Origin: Sphingomonadaceae bacterium
Lineage (GTDB): Bacteria > Pseudomonadota > Alphaproteobacteria > Sphingomonadales > Sphingomonadaceae
Direction of reading: 5' to 3'
DNA length: 51,644 bases
Assembly (NCBI GenBank): GCA_947473355.1
Contig: CANJCQ010000022.1
Coordinates: forward strand, 1 to 51,644
Position 1 is the first letter of the stretch; each line of letters opens with the position of its first letter. Under the pieces are notes generated by a model. The model searched no databases. It was not told the DNA's origin and worked only from the letters and a program-made list of their open reading frames with translations. The position numbers and the translations under genes are program-made. Shown in pieces: positions 1 to 8,459 of the stretch.

Positions 1-6
1 CCCCCA

Positions 7-46
7 GATGGCCGCCATAACCGCTCCCCCTAGCGGGGCGGCCATC
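7..46. terminator. Strong nested hairpin, terminator-like
   Basis: A 10-bp perfect outer stem (GATGGCCGCC at 7-16 with its complement at 37-46) encloses a 5-bp inner stem (CCGCT 21-25 with AGCGG 32-36); a 4-nt bulge lies on the left side only. There is no long T run, only GTTT after it. It may end transcription of a gene lying left of the window, or it may be a mobile-element end. The pairing is directly visible; the role is inferred. Confidence 0.55.
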
Positions 47-581
47 GTTTCCGGCTACACCCCACCGGGCGAGCAAAACAGTATGTAGAAGGAAGCGTGG
101 GTCCCATCTGAGCAAAACGGGGGGTGCCGGGTAGGTGGGGTCTGGTCTGGCAGGATGTTCGATGGGGGTGGGGGTGCGACTTTTGGTGCGAGGCAGGTGG
201 TTGGTAGGATCGGACGCTTGGCTCTTAGTTTATCTAGGACAGGCATCGACCCAATCATGAAACCTTAGTGAAACCTTTTCCAAGGCTCCGCGTCCCCTGT
301 AGGGGTTTTTCTTCACATAACTCATTGTAATATATGGTGAATGGGGCAGTCCTGACCTAACGTGTCTCTGCCTGATTTTCCCTGTTATGCGGGAATTAAC
401 AGGGAAAATCGCAGTTTTCACGGTGCCGATTGGCGACGCAATGGTCGCAAGAGCCGCAGAAATCCGACGATTTCCGATCAATTTCCCTGGACAAGGAACA
501 GGGAATTTCGATTCACATAACAGGGAATTTAGGCGCACGGATCAGGGAATGATCAGGCGGCTATCAGGTAATCTATCGGGA
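47..581. other. Non-coding stretch with CAGGGAA repeats and inverted repeats
   Basis: No convincing gene is seen here; open frames are short and of low complexity on both strands. The right half carries a perfect 14-bp inverted repeat (374-387 with 397-410, 9-nt spacer, core CAGGGAAAA). Further CAGGGAA copies lie near 499-505, 520-526 and, as TCAGGGAA, near 542-549, and an inverted copy lies near 482-488. The stretch separates the ImmA-like gene from whatever lies upstream. Confidence 0.6.
374..549. repeat. CAGGGAA direct/inverted repeat cluster
   Basis: At least four forward copies of (A/T)CAGGGAA and two inverted copies occur within 176 bp, including a perfect 14-bp inverted repeat at 374-410. 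The spacing is irregular, so this is neither a CRISPR array nor a plasmid iteron set of fixed period. It could be a recombination or protein-binding region, or the debris of a repeated intergenic element. Confidence 0.5.
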
Positions 582-1460
582 TCAGAGCCGGCCCTGCCAG
601 CGGCGATCGACGGCTTCGGTCTCATCCTCGTCTTCATCGCGCATCTCGGCATTGAGCAGGATAAGGGCAAAACCGCTGCGCTGCCACAGCACCTGCTCGG
701 TCATGGCCGCGACCTTGCCGGCATCGCGCAGGTCCAGCCAGAGCTCGGGCTCGCAGGTCTCGATTGCCGAGGCTTTGCCCTCGGGCAGGCGGTCGCTGCC
801 GACTGACCCGGCTGGTACTGGCTGTCCGGGTGCCACCGCGATCCAGGGGAACAGCCCGTCCCGCCTGTAGCAGCGCAGCATCTTGCCCTCGCGCGCGACG
901 ATCACCGCGATCGCCTCGCGGCTGTAATCGACACAGGCGCGAGCCATAGCCTCCTTGCTGACGTCGAACGAGTCAGCAAGGCGAACAATGTCGCCCAGCG
1001 AAAGCCGGCGGACCTGCTGCAATTCTGCGCGCAAGGCAGGCGGCGGCATGAGCAGTAGCGCGGCAAAGCGGTTGGCTTCGGCCTCCATGCGCCGGCGCCG
1101 GTCTGCATGCTTCACGTCGTGCATGCCGAGGTGCTTGGCCGAGCACAGCAAGGGGCCATCGGCCGGCGGCAGATGCAACGGGATGAGGAAGTGACCTAGT
1201 TCGTGCGCGATCGAGAAGCGGCGGCGCTGCCGCGACCGGTTGCCCGCAACGAGGATGGCGCCGCTCGCCTTAAGCACGTCAGTCACCAGCGCGGCTTCAA
1301 ATCCCTCGGTCTCCAGTTCGCGGATGGCGATTATGTCTAGGCAGGTGCAGAGCTCCTCGACGGGGACGGGGATCGGCAGGTCGGGTTCGGCCGCGAGAAT
1401 GCGGGTGACCAGCGCCGAGGGCGACCCGGCTCCGTCGAGATCGAGCCGGGTGAGCTTCAA
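582..1460 (-). CDS. ImmA/IrrE-family metallo-endopeptidase
   Basis: The predicted 292-aa zinc protease has HELGH at about residues 86-90 (zinc ligands and catalytic Glu) and a downstream EAEANRFAA segment supplying the usual third Glu ligand. This is the ImmA/IrrE (DUF955) signature. In this family the protease usually acts with a neighbouring XRE repressor, cleaving or relieving it. The start chosen is a TTG at 1460 that overlaps the TGA stop of the XRE gene, which indicates translational coupling; an upstream in-frame extension through the XRE gene is rejected. The C-terminal 120 residues are poorly conserved and end in an acidic stretch. The regulator-protease pair diverges from a ParB-methyltransferase gene, an arrangement seen on prophages and integrative elements. 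Family assignment is firm; the target is inferred. Confidence 0.88.
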   Translation of the reverse strand: MKLTRLDLDGAGSPSALVTRILAAEPDLPIPVPVEELCTCLDIIAIRELETEGFEAALVTDVLKASGAILVAGNRSRQRRRFSIAHELGHFLIPLHLPPADGPLLCSAKHLGMHDVKHADRRRRMEAEANRFAALLLMPPPALRAELQQVRRLSLGDIVRLADSFDVSKEAMARACVDYSREAIAVIVAREGKMLRCYRRDGLFPWIAVAPGQPVPAGSVGSDRLPEGKASAIETCEPELWLDLRDAGKVAAMTEQVLWQRSGFALILLNAEMRDEDEDETEAVDRRWQGRL

Positions 1461-1786
1461 TCCTGCTCGTCCTTGCGCTTGCGCAGCTGCTCCATCAGCA
1501 CACGGATCGTCTCGCGGTCGCGCTCCTCCAGCCGCTTGAGGTCGCGGAACATCGCCACCATCTCGGGCGGCTCGTCGCCTGCAGCGGGGTTCTCGCCGAC
1601 CAGGTCGGCAATGCGCACGCGGAACAGGTCGGCCAGACGGGTGACGACATCGATCGAAGGGTTTTCCGAGAGGCCCTTCTCCAGGTTCCAGACATGCGCC
1701 TTCGACAGATCGACCGCATCGGCGACCTGCTGGAGGGACATGCGCCTGGCAATGCGCAGCTGATGCAATCGCTGGCCGAAGCTCAT
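1457..1786 (-). CDS. XRE-family (Cro/CI-type) transcriptional regulator
   Basis: The 109-aa protein has a helix-turn-helix at about residues 5-60 (SLQQVADAVDLSKAHVWNLE is the recognition region), followed by a charged, probably coiled tail rich in Arg, Lys and Glu. It is the probable DNA-binding partner of the ImmA/IrrE protease encoded directly downstream with a stop/start overlap. It faces the methyltransferase gene at 1891, and the 104 bp between them hold inverted repeats that would suit it as an operator. Confidence 0.88.
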   Translation of the reverse strand: MSFGQRLHQLRIARRMSLQQVADAVDLSKAHVWNLEKGLSENPSIDVVTRLADLFRVRIADLVGENPAAGDEPPEMVAMFRDLKRLEERDRETIRVLMEQLRKRKDEQD

Positions 1787-1834
1787 GGGTGCTGGGCTCG
1801 TTCAATGGAGTGATGCGTCATCATACGCACAGGA

Positions 1835-1875
1835 TTGACGAGCGCAACCGTTCAATATATTTATACGGTTCCGTA
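1835..1875 (+). promoter_or_regulatory. Divergent promoter/operator between XRE and methyltransferase genes
   Basis: A TTGACG -35-like box lies at 1835-1840, and 17 bp later TATTTA at 1858-1863 is a candidate -10. Two overlapping inverted repeats sit on it: AACCGT (1846-1851) with ACGGTT (1865-1870), and TACGG-tt-CCGTA (1864-1875). This suits repression by the adjacent XRE protein. The boxes are visible; the function is inferred. Confidence 0.45.
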
Positions 1876-1890
1876 ACGGAGAACTTCGCC

Positions 1891-3219
1891 ATGCGATTCG
1901 CCCAGGTAACCGAATCCCCGATCGCCAGCCTCAGGCCCTATGCGCGCAATGCGCGGACCCATTCGAAGAAACAAGTGAAGCAGATCGCGGCCAGCATCGG
2001 CCGGTTCGGGTTCAACAACCCGGTGCTTGTCTCTGAGGATGGCGAGATCATCGCCGGGCATGGCCGGGTCGAGGCGGCAAGGTCGCTGGGCTGGAAGACG
2101 GTGCCGACGATCAGGCTGGCGCATCTTTCAGAAGCCGAGCGGCGCGCCTATGTCATCGCGGACAACAAGCTGGCGCTCAACGCCGGCTGGGACCGCGAGA
2201 TCCTCGCCATCGAACTGCAGGGCCTTGTTGACCTCGAGTTCGATGTTGAGCTGACGGGCTTCAGCCTTGCCGAGATCGACCTGGTGATCGATGCGGCGGG
2301 CGATGCTGATCCGGATGGGGTTGATGCGCCGGAAGACGCGGTTCCGATCGTGACCGGCCAACCTGTGACACGCATGGGTGACATCTGGCACCTGGGCCGT
2401 CACCGGCTGCTGTGCGGCGATGCGCAGGAGGCTGACAGCTTTGCACGGCTGCTCGGCAATGAGCGCGCGGACCTGGTGTTCACCGATCCGCCCTACAACG
2501 TGAAGATTGATGGCAATGTCTGCGGGCTGGGCTCGGTCAAGCACCGCGAGTTCGCCTTTGCCTCCGGTGAGATGAGCGCGCAGCAGTTCACAGGCTTCCT
2601 TGAGAGCACCCTCGGCAATGCCGCGAAGGTCATGCGCGACGGGGCGATTGCTTTCGTCTGCATGGACTGGCGTCACATGGGCGAACTGCTCGCCGCGGGC
2701 CGAGCGGTGTTCACCGAGCTCAAGAACCTCGTGGTATGGAACAAGACCAACGGCGGCATGGGCGCGTTCTACCGCTCGAAGCACGAGCTGATCTTCGTGT
2801 TCAAGCATGGCACGGCCGAGCACACCAACAGCTTCGGGCTTGGCGATACGGGCCGCTATCGCACCAACGTGTGGGACTATGCCGGGATCAGTTCGATCGG
2901 TTCCAATCGCTCCGAAGAGCTCGCTATGCATCCGACGGTCAAGCCCGTAGCGCTAATCGCTGATGCCATCCGCGACTGCTCGCGCCGCGGCGAAGTGGTG
3001 CTCGACTGCTTTGGCGGCTCGGGCAGCACGCTGATCGCGGCCGAGAAGACCGGGCGCCGGGCGCGGCTGATCGAGTACGATCCGCTCTACTGCGACACCA
3101 TTGTGCGGCGCTGGGAAAAGCTCACCGGAAAGCGGGCAACCCTCGGCGAGAATGGCGAGACGTTCGAGGATCTGGCGGATGAGCGGCTCGGGGCCCGCTT
3201 CGACAGTGAGGCGGCCTGA
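1891..3219 (+). CDS. ParB-domain DNA methyltransferase (beta-class, N4/N6)
   Basis: The 442-aa protein has an N-terminal ParB/sulfiredoxin-like domain (about residues 5-95, with AGHGRVEAA) and a C-terminal adenine-N6 or cytosine-N4 methyltransferase. Motif IV DPPY is at 199-202. The SAM-binding motif FGGSGS follows near residue 370, so the IV-before-I order places it in the beta class. Such ParB-methylase fusions are typical of phages and integrative elements and usually have no cognate restriction enzyme; none is seen here. The start at 1891 is preferred because GGAG precedes it by about 10 nt; an upstream ATG at 1789 would read through the promoter region. The stop overlaps the next gene (TGATG), so the two are probably co-transcribed. 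Confidence 0.9.
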   Translation: MRFAQVTESPIASLRPYARNARTHSKKQVKQIAASIGRFGFNNPVLVSEDGEIIAGHGRVEAARSLGWKTVPTIRLAHLSEAERRAYVIADNKLALNAGWDREILAIELQGLVDLEFDVELTGFSLAEIDLVIDAAGDADPDGVDAPEDAVPIVTGQPVTRMGDIWHLGRHRLLCGDAQEADSFARLLGNERADLVFTDPPYNVKIDGNVCGLGSVKHREFAFASGEMSAQQFTGFLESTLGNAAKVMRDGAIAFVCMDWRHMGELLAAGRAVFTELKNLVVWNKTNGGMGAFYRSKHELIFVFKHGTAEHTNSFGLGDTGRYRTNVWDYAGISSIGSNRSEELAMHPTVKPVALIADAIRDCSRRGEVVLDCFGGSGSTLIAAEKTGRRARLIEYDPLYCDTIVRRWEKLTGKRATLGENGETFEDLADERLGARFDSEAA

Positions 3220-4034
3220 TGGCAACAGAAGATGGCGACAAGCCAAGCAATGAGCTTGCGACCGGCTACGGCAATCCGCCGAGGGAACACATGTTCCGCA
3301 AAGGGCAGTCCGGCAATCCAAACGGGCGGCCCAGACGCGCCAAGGCCAAGCCACGGGAGGTCAACACCGGGTTCGGCATGAAGGCTGCCGAGGAGTTCCT
3401 GCGGATGGAGGCTTACCGCCCGGTGATGGTGCGCGAAGGCGAGCAGGTCATCGAACTCCCGGCCATCCAGGCAGTGTTCCGGGCGATGGGTGTCGCGGCG
3501 ATGAAGGGCAACCGGTTCGCCCAGAAGACCTTGGCCGAGATGGTTGGGAAAATGGAGGCCGAGCACTTTGGCTCGAAGTTCGAACTGTTCGGCAATATGG
3601 TCGAGTACAAGCACAAGTGGGACCAGGAGATCGAGCGTTGCCGCAAGGCAGGGCTTCCTGAGCCCGAGCCCATCCCGCATCCCGACGATATCATTCTGGA
3701 CCCCGACACGGGTGAAGTGAAGATCATGGGGCCAAAGACCAAGGAGCAAAAGTCGCGAGCAGAAGAGGCGCTGGCCCGGCGCGCCGAGGCGCAGGAAGAG
3801 GTCAGCTACTTTGCCGAGAAGTACCGCCGCGCGCGTGACCCCAAACTCAAGGCACGCTATCTCGAGGACTGGCATTTCGAGCAGCGCATGTTCGACATCA
3901 TCAACGATGTTGTCGGGCAGCGATACAAGGCCAAGCTTAAGGATCGCTCCTACGCCGCGGGGGCGTCAAAAGAGGGCAAGGCGCTCGACGAGATCAAGCG
4001 TGACCGCGCGCTCAGGGCAGAATACCTCGGTTGA
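3219..4034 (+). CDS. DUF5681 domain-containing protein
   Basis: The 271-aa soluble protein opens with the DUF5681 signature (GYGNPP, then KGQSGNPNGRP at about residues 28-38). The middle and C-terminus are charged and alpha-helical, with Glu/Lys/Arg-rich segments. No catalytic motif is evident and the molecular function is unknown. Members often sit beside ParB-methyltransferases on prophages and integrative elements, as here, where the start overlaps the methyltransferase stop. A role related to phage packaging or DNA handling would be a guess. Confidence 0.75.
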   Translation: MATEDGDKPSNELATGYGNPPREHMFRKGQSGNPNGRPRRAKAKPREVNTGFGMKAAEEFLRMEAYRPVMVREGEQVIELPAIQAVFRAMGVAAMKGNRFAQKTLAEMVGKMEAEHFGSKFELFGNMVEYKHKWDQEIERCRKAGLPEPEPIPHPDDIILDPDTGEVKIMGPKTKEQKSRAEEALARRAEAQEEVSYFAEKYRRARDPKLKARYLEDWHFEQRMFDIINDVVGQRYKAKLKDRSYAAGASKEGKALDEIKRDRALRAEYLG

Positions 4035-4236
4035 TTTCCGTAGACCAATTGACACGCGTACGATTGAAGTTCCAATGCTTGCTTGAAATCCGACTGTTGC
4101 ATTTCGGTTATGGATTGACAGCTTTCGCCGCCATTGCCGCTGGTCGCGGGTCCAATGCCTATCGTTAACAGCAGTCGTACATTCACGCCCGCGGGAAGGG
4201 TTGAACTGGCCGGCTGCGGACCGGGAACATTGCGCC

Positions 4237-5085
4237 TTACTCGGCCAGCATCGCGTCGTTGTGCAGTTCGTCGTAGATGCCGACATCGGTGGGATATTGC
4301 TGGGCATATCCCAACCGCGTGATCGTGACGCGCTGCAACGTTCGCACACCTTCACCAGCGAGGCCGCGAGCGTGCTGCAAGGCGAGATTGTTCCAGAGCA
4401 CGAGGTCGCCATCGGCCCATTTGTGCTCGTACATCTCGCCTTCCGCGTAGAAGTGCCCGAACAGTTCGTCCAGCAGTGACCTGCTCTCGGCTTGCGGCAA
4501 CCCGATGATACTGTCCGTCCAGGCCTGGTTGACAAACAGGTACTTTCGCCCGGATTCAGGATCGCTGCGAACGACGTCATGAACGGTGCAGATGTCACCG
4601 GCCTGAAGGTCGGTCAGTCGGGTCGGACGATCGTAAACCCGCTCGCGCACATGCAGCGCCTTCATTCCGACAATGCGCTCGCGCAGCGCAGCGGGAAGGC
4701 GCTGATAGGCGCGATAGCCGCAGACAAAGCGGGTGCCCACGGCCAGCGGATCGACCTGCAAGGCGTGCAGACTGCCAGCTAGGTAAGGCGATGGCAGGAA
4801 GGGAACATCGTTGTGCCATAGCAACTCGCGCATGCCGAGGTGACCGGTCTTGTCGACATTGGATACGAGGAAATTCTCGAACGGACTTTCATGGACTGGC
4901 CCGAAGATGCGGCAGAACTCGATCTGTTCGGCCTGGCTGAGCCGCAAGCCGCGAACGATGAGCAACCCGTCCTGCTGGTAAAGCGCGCGCAACTGGTCTG
5001 CCTCAGCAGATTCAGCCCGGGGGACCGATGCCAAGCGGACTTCCATCCCGAACGGTGCGAGTGAGAGTGCTGCGAAAGTCGGCAT
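4237..5085 (-). CDS. TauD/TfdA-family Fe(II)/2-oxoglutarate dioxygenase
   Basis: The 282-aa protein is of normal length for the TauD/TfdA family. The iron triad is visible: H91 and D93 in WHNDVPF, and H238 in LALQHARG; the 2-oxoglutarate-binding Arg lies in LQRVT, about 14 residues later. Members hydroxylate small organic acids, sulfonates, ethers or amino-acid derivatives using O2 and 2-oxoglutarate; the substrate here is not predictable. It is the last gene of a leftward run (VOC, P450, LuxE-like, TauD) with gaps of 18 to 25 bp, so it probably serves the same pathway. A second, truncated TauD-type gene lies at 51131. Confidence 0.87.
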   Translation of the reverse strand: MPTFAALSLAPFGMEVRLASVPRAESAEADQLRALYQQDGLLIVRGLRLSQAEQIEFCRIFGPVHESPFENFLVSNVDKTGHLGMRELLWHNDVPFLPSPYLAGSLHALQVDPLAVGTRFVCGYRAYQRLPAALRERIVGMKALHVRERVYDRPTRLTDLQAGDICTVHDVVRSDPESGRKYLFVNQAWTDSIIGLPQAESRSLLDELFGHFYAEGEMYEHKWADGDLVLWNNLALQHARGLAGEGVRTLQRVTITRLGYAQQYPTDVGIYDELHNDAMLAE

Positions 5086-5103
5086 GGTATCTCCCCTTTC
5101 CCG

Positions 5104-6507
5104 TCAGACTTGCGAGACGAAATCCATGAACTCGTTGTAGGCCTGAGCAGTGCCGGCGCAGGTGATCTTGTCGTCGCCGCCTTCCATTTCGGCGTATCGG
5201 GTGATGACCGGGCCGACATAGGGCTGCTTCCAGCCGCACGAGCAATCCTCTTCCCAGTGGATCGTGATTTCGTCGCCCGAAATGAACCCACCCCAATAGG
5301 TCTGGGCCATCAGATCGAAGAAGGCATAGCGCCCGGTCTGCGCGCCTTTGCGCGGCAGGAGTTTCATGTCGCGATCAAACAGCAGCGGAATAGTGACGGG
5401 CAGGATGTGGAAATTCCCCGCGCTGCAGCGCGGCGACATGCTCATGACTTCGGACATGCCATAGAACATGCCTATCGTGTCGATGCCGAAGTAGTCTTTG
5501 ATGTAGCCTTCCCAGTCGTCCGGTGCGTCCTTGAAACCCTTCATGCCGCCGCCGGTCATGACGAAGGAGCCGGGTGCGAATTCCGGTTTGAGTCCCTTGT
5601 CGATGCCGCTGCGCGCCGTGCGGATCAGGTCGGCGAACGTGCCGCCAAGCTTCACCCGCTTGCCGCGGTATTCCTCGAACAGCTTGAAGAACCAGGCCTC
5701 GATGTCCTGCTCCCGGCGCTTGCCCTGGGCGATCAATTGCGCGCGTGCACTGATCAAGGCCGGGTCGAGCCCGAGCTGATCAAGTTCGCCGCGGTCTTCC
5801 GCGGTCTGCATACGCGCCGCGAGCGACATCAGGTCCGCCGAAATGTGCGTCTGATAGAGCGTATGATAGTGCTCCGGACCACCTGCCGCCGGGATGTTGA
5901 ACAGGTTGAGCATCTTCAGCATCATCTGGTGGCCACCCCGGTATCCGGGAAAGAAAGTATCGACGTGATCGGTATGGGCATCGACTCCCGTTGTCGCCCG
6001 CTGCGCCTCGTAATACGAGTGCTGCCATGACGGGAATTCGACCTTCGAGCGGGGCACGAAACTGAGCTTGCCGGTGGTGCCCGAAGAGGTGCCGACCAGC
6101 ATCCCGAACTCGTCCAGCCGGTCGAGCCAGTCGTCGATCATGGAAAGGCCTGTGAGATCCATTTTCGACAGGTCGTGCGTGGTGAGCCGGTCAAGCCAGC
6201 CATTGAGCTTGCCGATCTCGCGCTTCTCGATGATCGCCAGCGGATAGCTCTTGTAGATCCGGTGACCGAACAGCAACGGCAGCGCATCCTCGACACTGTC
6301 GATGGCGAGCACACCCTCGCGCCTAGCCAGCTTTTCAAGCGCCGAAACCGGGCCATTCAGCTTGGCGAACTGCAACTTGAGCGCAGCCAGCTGCGCCTCC
6401 TCACAGTCGCGCCAGCTCATCGCATAGAGCGGCTCAAAGCCCTGGTCGATCCATGTCCATGGTGTCTGCGGGTCCAGGCTGCCTGCCTTGGCGAGGGTTT
6501 CTGTCAT
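5104..6507 (-). CDS. LuxE-like acyl-protein synthetase / carboxylate-activating protein (copy 1)
   Basis: The 467-aa protein has the SSGTTGK phosphate-binding motif (residues 141-147) of the LuxE / adenylate-forming fold, a conserved YKSYP before it, FYGMSE plus RCSAGN in the later domain, and a CSCG pair near the C-terminus. LuxE-type proteins activate a carboxylic acid with ATP and pass the acyl group to a LuxC-type reductase. No luxAB is present, so a catabolic or biosynthetic role is implied rather than light emission. The start at 6507 has GGGAGAG just upstream. The gene at 27256 is a paralogue sharing all these motifs. The LuxC-like partner is about 21 kb away, on the opposite strand. 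Confidence 0.8.
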   Translation of the reverse strand: MTETLAKAGSLDPQTPWTWIDQGFEPLYAMSWRDCEEAQLAALKLQFAKLNGPVSALEKLARREGVLAIDSVEDALPLLFGHRIYKSYPLAIIEKREIGKLNGWLDRLTTHDLSKMDLTGLSMIDDWLDRLDEFGMLVGTSSGTTGKLSFVPRSKVEFPSWQHSYYEAQRATTGVDAHTDHVDTFFPGYRGGHQMMLKMLNLFNIPAAGGPEHYHTLYQTHISADLMSLAARMQTAEDRGELDQLGLDPALISARAQLIAQGKRREQDIEAWFFKLFEEYRGKRVKLGGTFADLIRTARSGIDKGLKPEFAPGSFVMTGGGMKGFKDAPDDWEGYIKDYFGIDTIGMFYGMSEVMSMSPRCSAGNFHILPVTIPLLFDRDMKLLPRKGAQTGRYAFFDLMAQTYWGGFISGDEITIHWEEDCSCGWKQPYVGPVITRYAEMEGGDDKITCAGTAQAYNEFMDFVSQV

Positions 6508-6532
6508 GATTTCTCTCCCGATTGTTCTGTTT

Positions 6533-7753
6533 TCAGGCCGGCGTGAAGCGGATCGGCAGCGCCTCAATTCCCCATACTCCGGGAAAGCGCCGCCAGGTTA
6601 CTTCGCCCGCAACCTGCGGATTTTTGAGCCGCTGGGCAATCAGATGCAGCCCTTCTTCCATCTGGAAGCGAGCGAGATGCAGACCAAGGCAGATATGCGC
6701 GCCCTTGCCGAAGGCGAGGTGATGTTTCGCCGATTCCCGGCCAGGGCGGTATTCCATCGGATTATCAAACGAGCGGGGATCGCGGCCCGAGATGTTGAGC
6801 AGGAACATCAGATGCGCGCCCTTTGGGATCAGCACGTCCTGATAGACGAAGTCTTCCAGCGCGATGCGCGGCGGGCTGCTGGGGCTGGAATGGCGCAGCG
6901 CTTCCTCAATGGCGAGGGTGCAGAATTCGCGGTCTTGGGCGCAGCGCTCCCATAACTCTGGCTGCTGGAAAAGCAGCAAGGCGGCCATGCCAAGCTGGTT
7001 TTTCGAGGTGTCATACCCGGCGGCAAAGAGGAAGAAGAGCTGCTCGCAGACTTCCTGGTGGCTCAAGGCGCCGCTGTCTTCCGCCTTGATCAGTTCCTGC
7101 AACAGATCGTCGCGCGTCTCGCCGCTCGCCCGCCGCCCGGTCACCAGATCGGAGCCAAATTCCATCATCATTGCATGCGCCCGCTCCATCTCGGGCAGCA
7201 GCGAGGTATCGAGACTGTAGCTGAGGCCCTGAATTTCGAGCGCCCACTTGATCTTCGGTAAGTCGGCAATGTCGGCACCGATCAGCCCGAACATCACCGC
7301 TACCGGGAAATTGGAGGCAAATTCGGTGAAGTCGAATTGGCCCCTGGGTGCCCATTCGTCGAGCAGGTCGGAGACCACTTCACGGATCAGGCCGACATGC
7401 TCGGCGATCCGGCGCGGCTTGAAGAAAGGCTTCAAGGCATCGCGCATCCGCCGGTGATCGGCACCGTGGCGGCTGATCAGCAGCGCCTGCATGAAATCGC
7501 CCCAGGGCTTGCCGGTCGCACCCATGATTTCGACAACATCGCCGGTGGCGATTTGCAGCTTGTCATCCATCTGCATGAGATCGCGGATCTCGCGGTGTCC
7601 GTGGACGAGATATCCATGGGTGAATTTCGCCAGCCAGGGATGGCGCCCGCGCGCTTTTGCGAACCATGGCTCGGGGTCGGCGCCGAAAGCGCGCTCCTCG
7701 ATCGGCAAGGTCATGAGGTCGAGGTCGGCGAGAGCGTTGATCGTGGTCACCAT
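6533..7753 (-). CDS. Cytochrome P450 (copy 1)
   Basis: The predicted P450 is soluble and 406 aa long. It shows the I-helix motif AAGYDTSKN, the ExxR motif as EALR, and the haem loop FGKGAHICLG with the haem-ligating Cys at about residue 355. Bacterial class I P450s of this type hydroxylate hydrophobic substrates with electrons from a ferredoxin/ferredoxin-reductase pair. No ferredoxin gene occurs in the window, so electrons must come from elsewhere. The start at 7753 follows GGAGG. The gene lies between a VOC gene and a LuxE-like gene in a leftward operon, so a hydroxylation step in the same pathway is likely. Confidence 0.9.
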   Translation of the reverse strand: MVTTINALADLDLMTLPIEERAFGADPEPWFAKARGRHPWLAKFTHGYLVHGHREIRDLMQMDDKLQIATGDVVEIMGATGKPWGDFMQALLISRHGADHRRMRDALKPFFKPRRIAEHVGLIREVVSDLLDEWAPRGQFDFTEFASNFPVAVMFGLIGADIADLPKIKWALEIQGLSYSLDTSLLPEMERAHAMMMEFGSDLVTGRRASGETRDDLLQELIKAEDSGALSHQEVCEQLFFLFAAGYDTSKNQLGMAALLLFQQPELWERCAQDREFCTLAIEEALRHSSPSSPPRIALEDFVYQDVLIPKGAHLMFLLNISGRDPRSFDNPMEYRPGRESAKHHLAFGKGAHICLGLHLARFQMEEGLHLIAQRLKNPQVAGEVTWRRFPGVWGIEALPIRFTPA

Positions 7754-7773
7754 GGCAGGTTCCTCCGGATGGA

Positions 7774-8253
7774 TCAGGTTGATTTCGGCCAGCCCAGCAG
7801 GTCCCAACCTTCGGGCGTTGCGCAGACGAATTCGATGGGATGGCCGATGCTAGCAGTGGCATCGACAAATACCGAGGAGATGCCATTGCCGCTGGTCCTG
7901 AAGATGACCGGCAGCGCCATCGCCTCAACCTCGCGGGCGAGCGCACCCGAATCATCGCGGCGGACCGCGACGTGGTGGAAACGCGGCGTAGCATCTGACG
8001 GATCGGCAGGCAGACCTGCGGCATATGGCGCGATATGGCCTGAAACCGGTTGGATCAGTTCGATCTGCAACACTCCGATCCAGCCGGTGGCAACGCGCAA
8101 GCAAATCGAACGCTCGCCCTCGGGCGTAAGCAGCGGCAATTCCAGGTCCATCGACATGAACTGACCGATGCCTGCCGCAGCGCCGCACAGCGTGATTGCC
8201 CGTTCAAGATCATGCGTGACGTAGGCATTTTGGAAAAACCCTTGCAGCGACAT
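7774..8253 (-). CDS. Glyoxalase/VOC-superfamily protein
   Basis: The 159-aa protein has the vicinal-oxygen-chelate pattern: an N-terminal strand-helix unit (YVTHDLERAI), a mid-protein FHHVAV metal-site strand and a C-terminal GHPIEFV strand. Members include lyases, isomerases, dioxygenases and binding proteins, so the activity is not fixed by the fold. It is the promoter-proximal gene of the leftward VOC-P450-LuxE-TauD operon and is divergent from two TetR genes. A second, exported VOC protein is encoded at 14932. Confidence 0.8.
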   Translation of the reverse strand: MSLQGFFQNAYVTHDLERAITLCGAAAGIGQFMSMDLELPLLTPEGERSICLRVATGWIGVLQIELIQPVSGHIAPYAAGLPADPSDATPRFHHVAVRRDDSGALAREVEAMALPVIFRTSGNGISSVFVDATASIGHPIEFVCATPEGWDLLGWPKST

Positions 8254-8335
8254 CCTCGTTTCACCTCACAACAATGGCAATTGCGACTGCATCCTTCCGC
8301 TCCATTTCGGGCTTGGCTTCGGCCTGCTTCCCCAA

Positions 8336-8357
8336 ATGCTGACCATTTTGTTAGCAT
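8336..8357. promoter_or_regulatory. Inverted repeat, candidate TetR operator
   Basis: ATGCTGAC (8336-8343) and GTTAGCAT (8350-8357) form an 8-bp inverted repeat with one mismatch and a 6-nt spacer. It lies between the divergent VOC operon (start 8253) and the first TetR gene (start 8460), where an autoregulated repressor would be expected to bind. The repeat is visible; the use is inferred. Confidence 0.45.
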
Positions 8358-8459
8358 CACAGCGCCGCGAGTCAATTCCCCGTCGATTTCGGGTTGCGCG
8401 CAGCGGGACTGGTTGGTCTAGAAGCGCGGCGAACTGACGCAGCGAAAGGCGTATCACGG

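Noticed and set aside
582..1805. A single 407-aa protease starting at 1805
   Set aside because: The first 115 residues read through the XRE gene in another frame. A TTG start at 1460 overlapping the XRE stop gives the normal ImmA/IrrE N-terminus.
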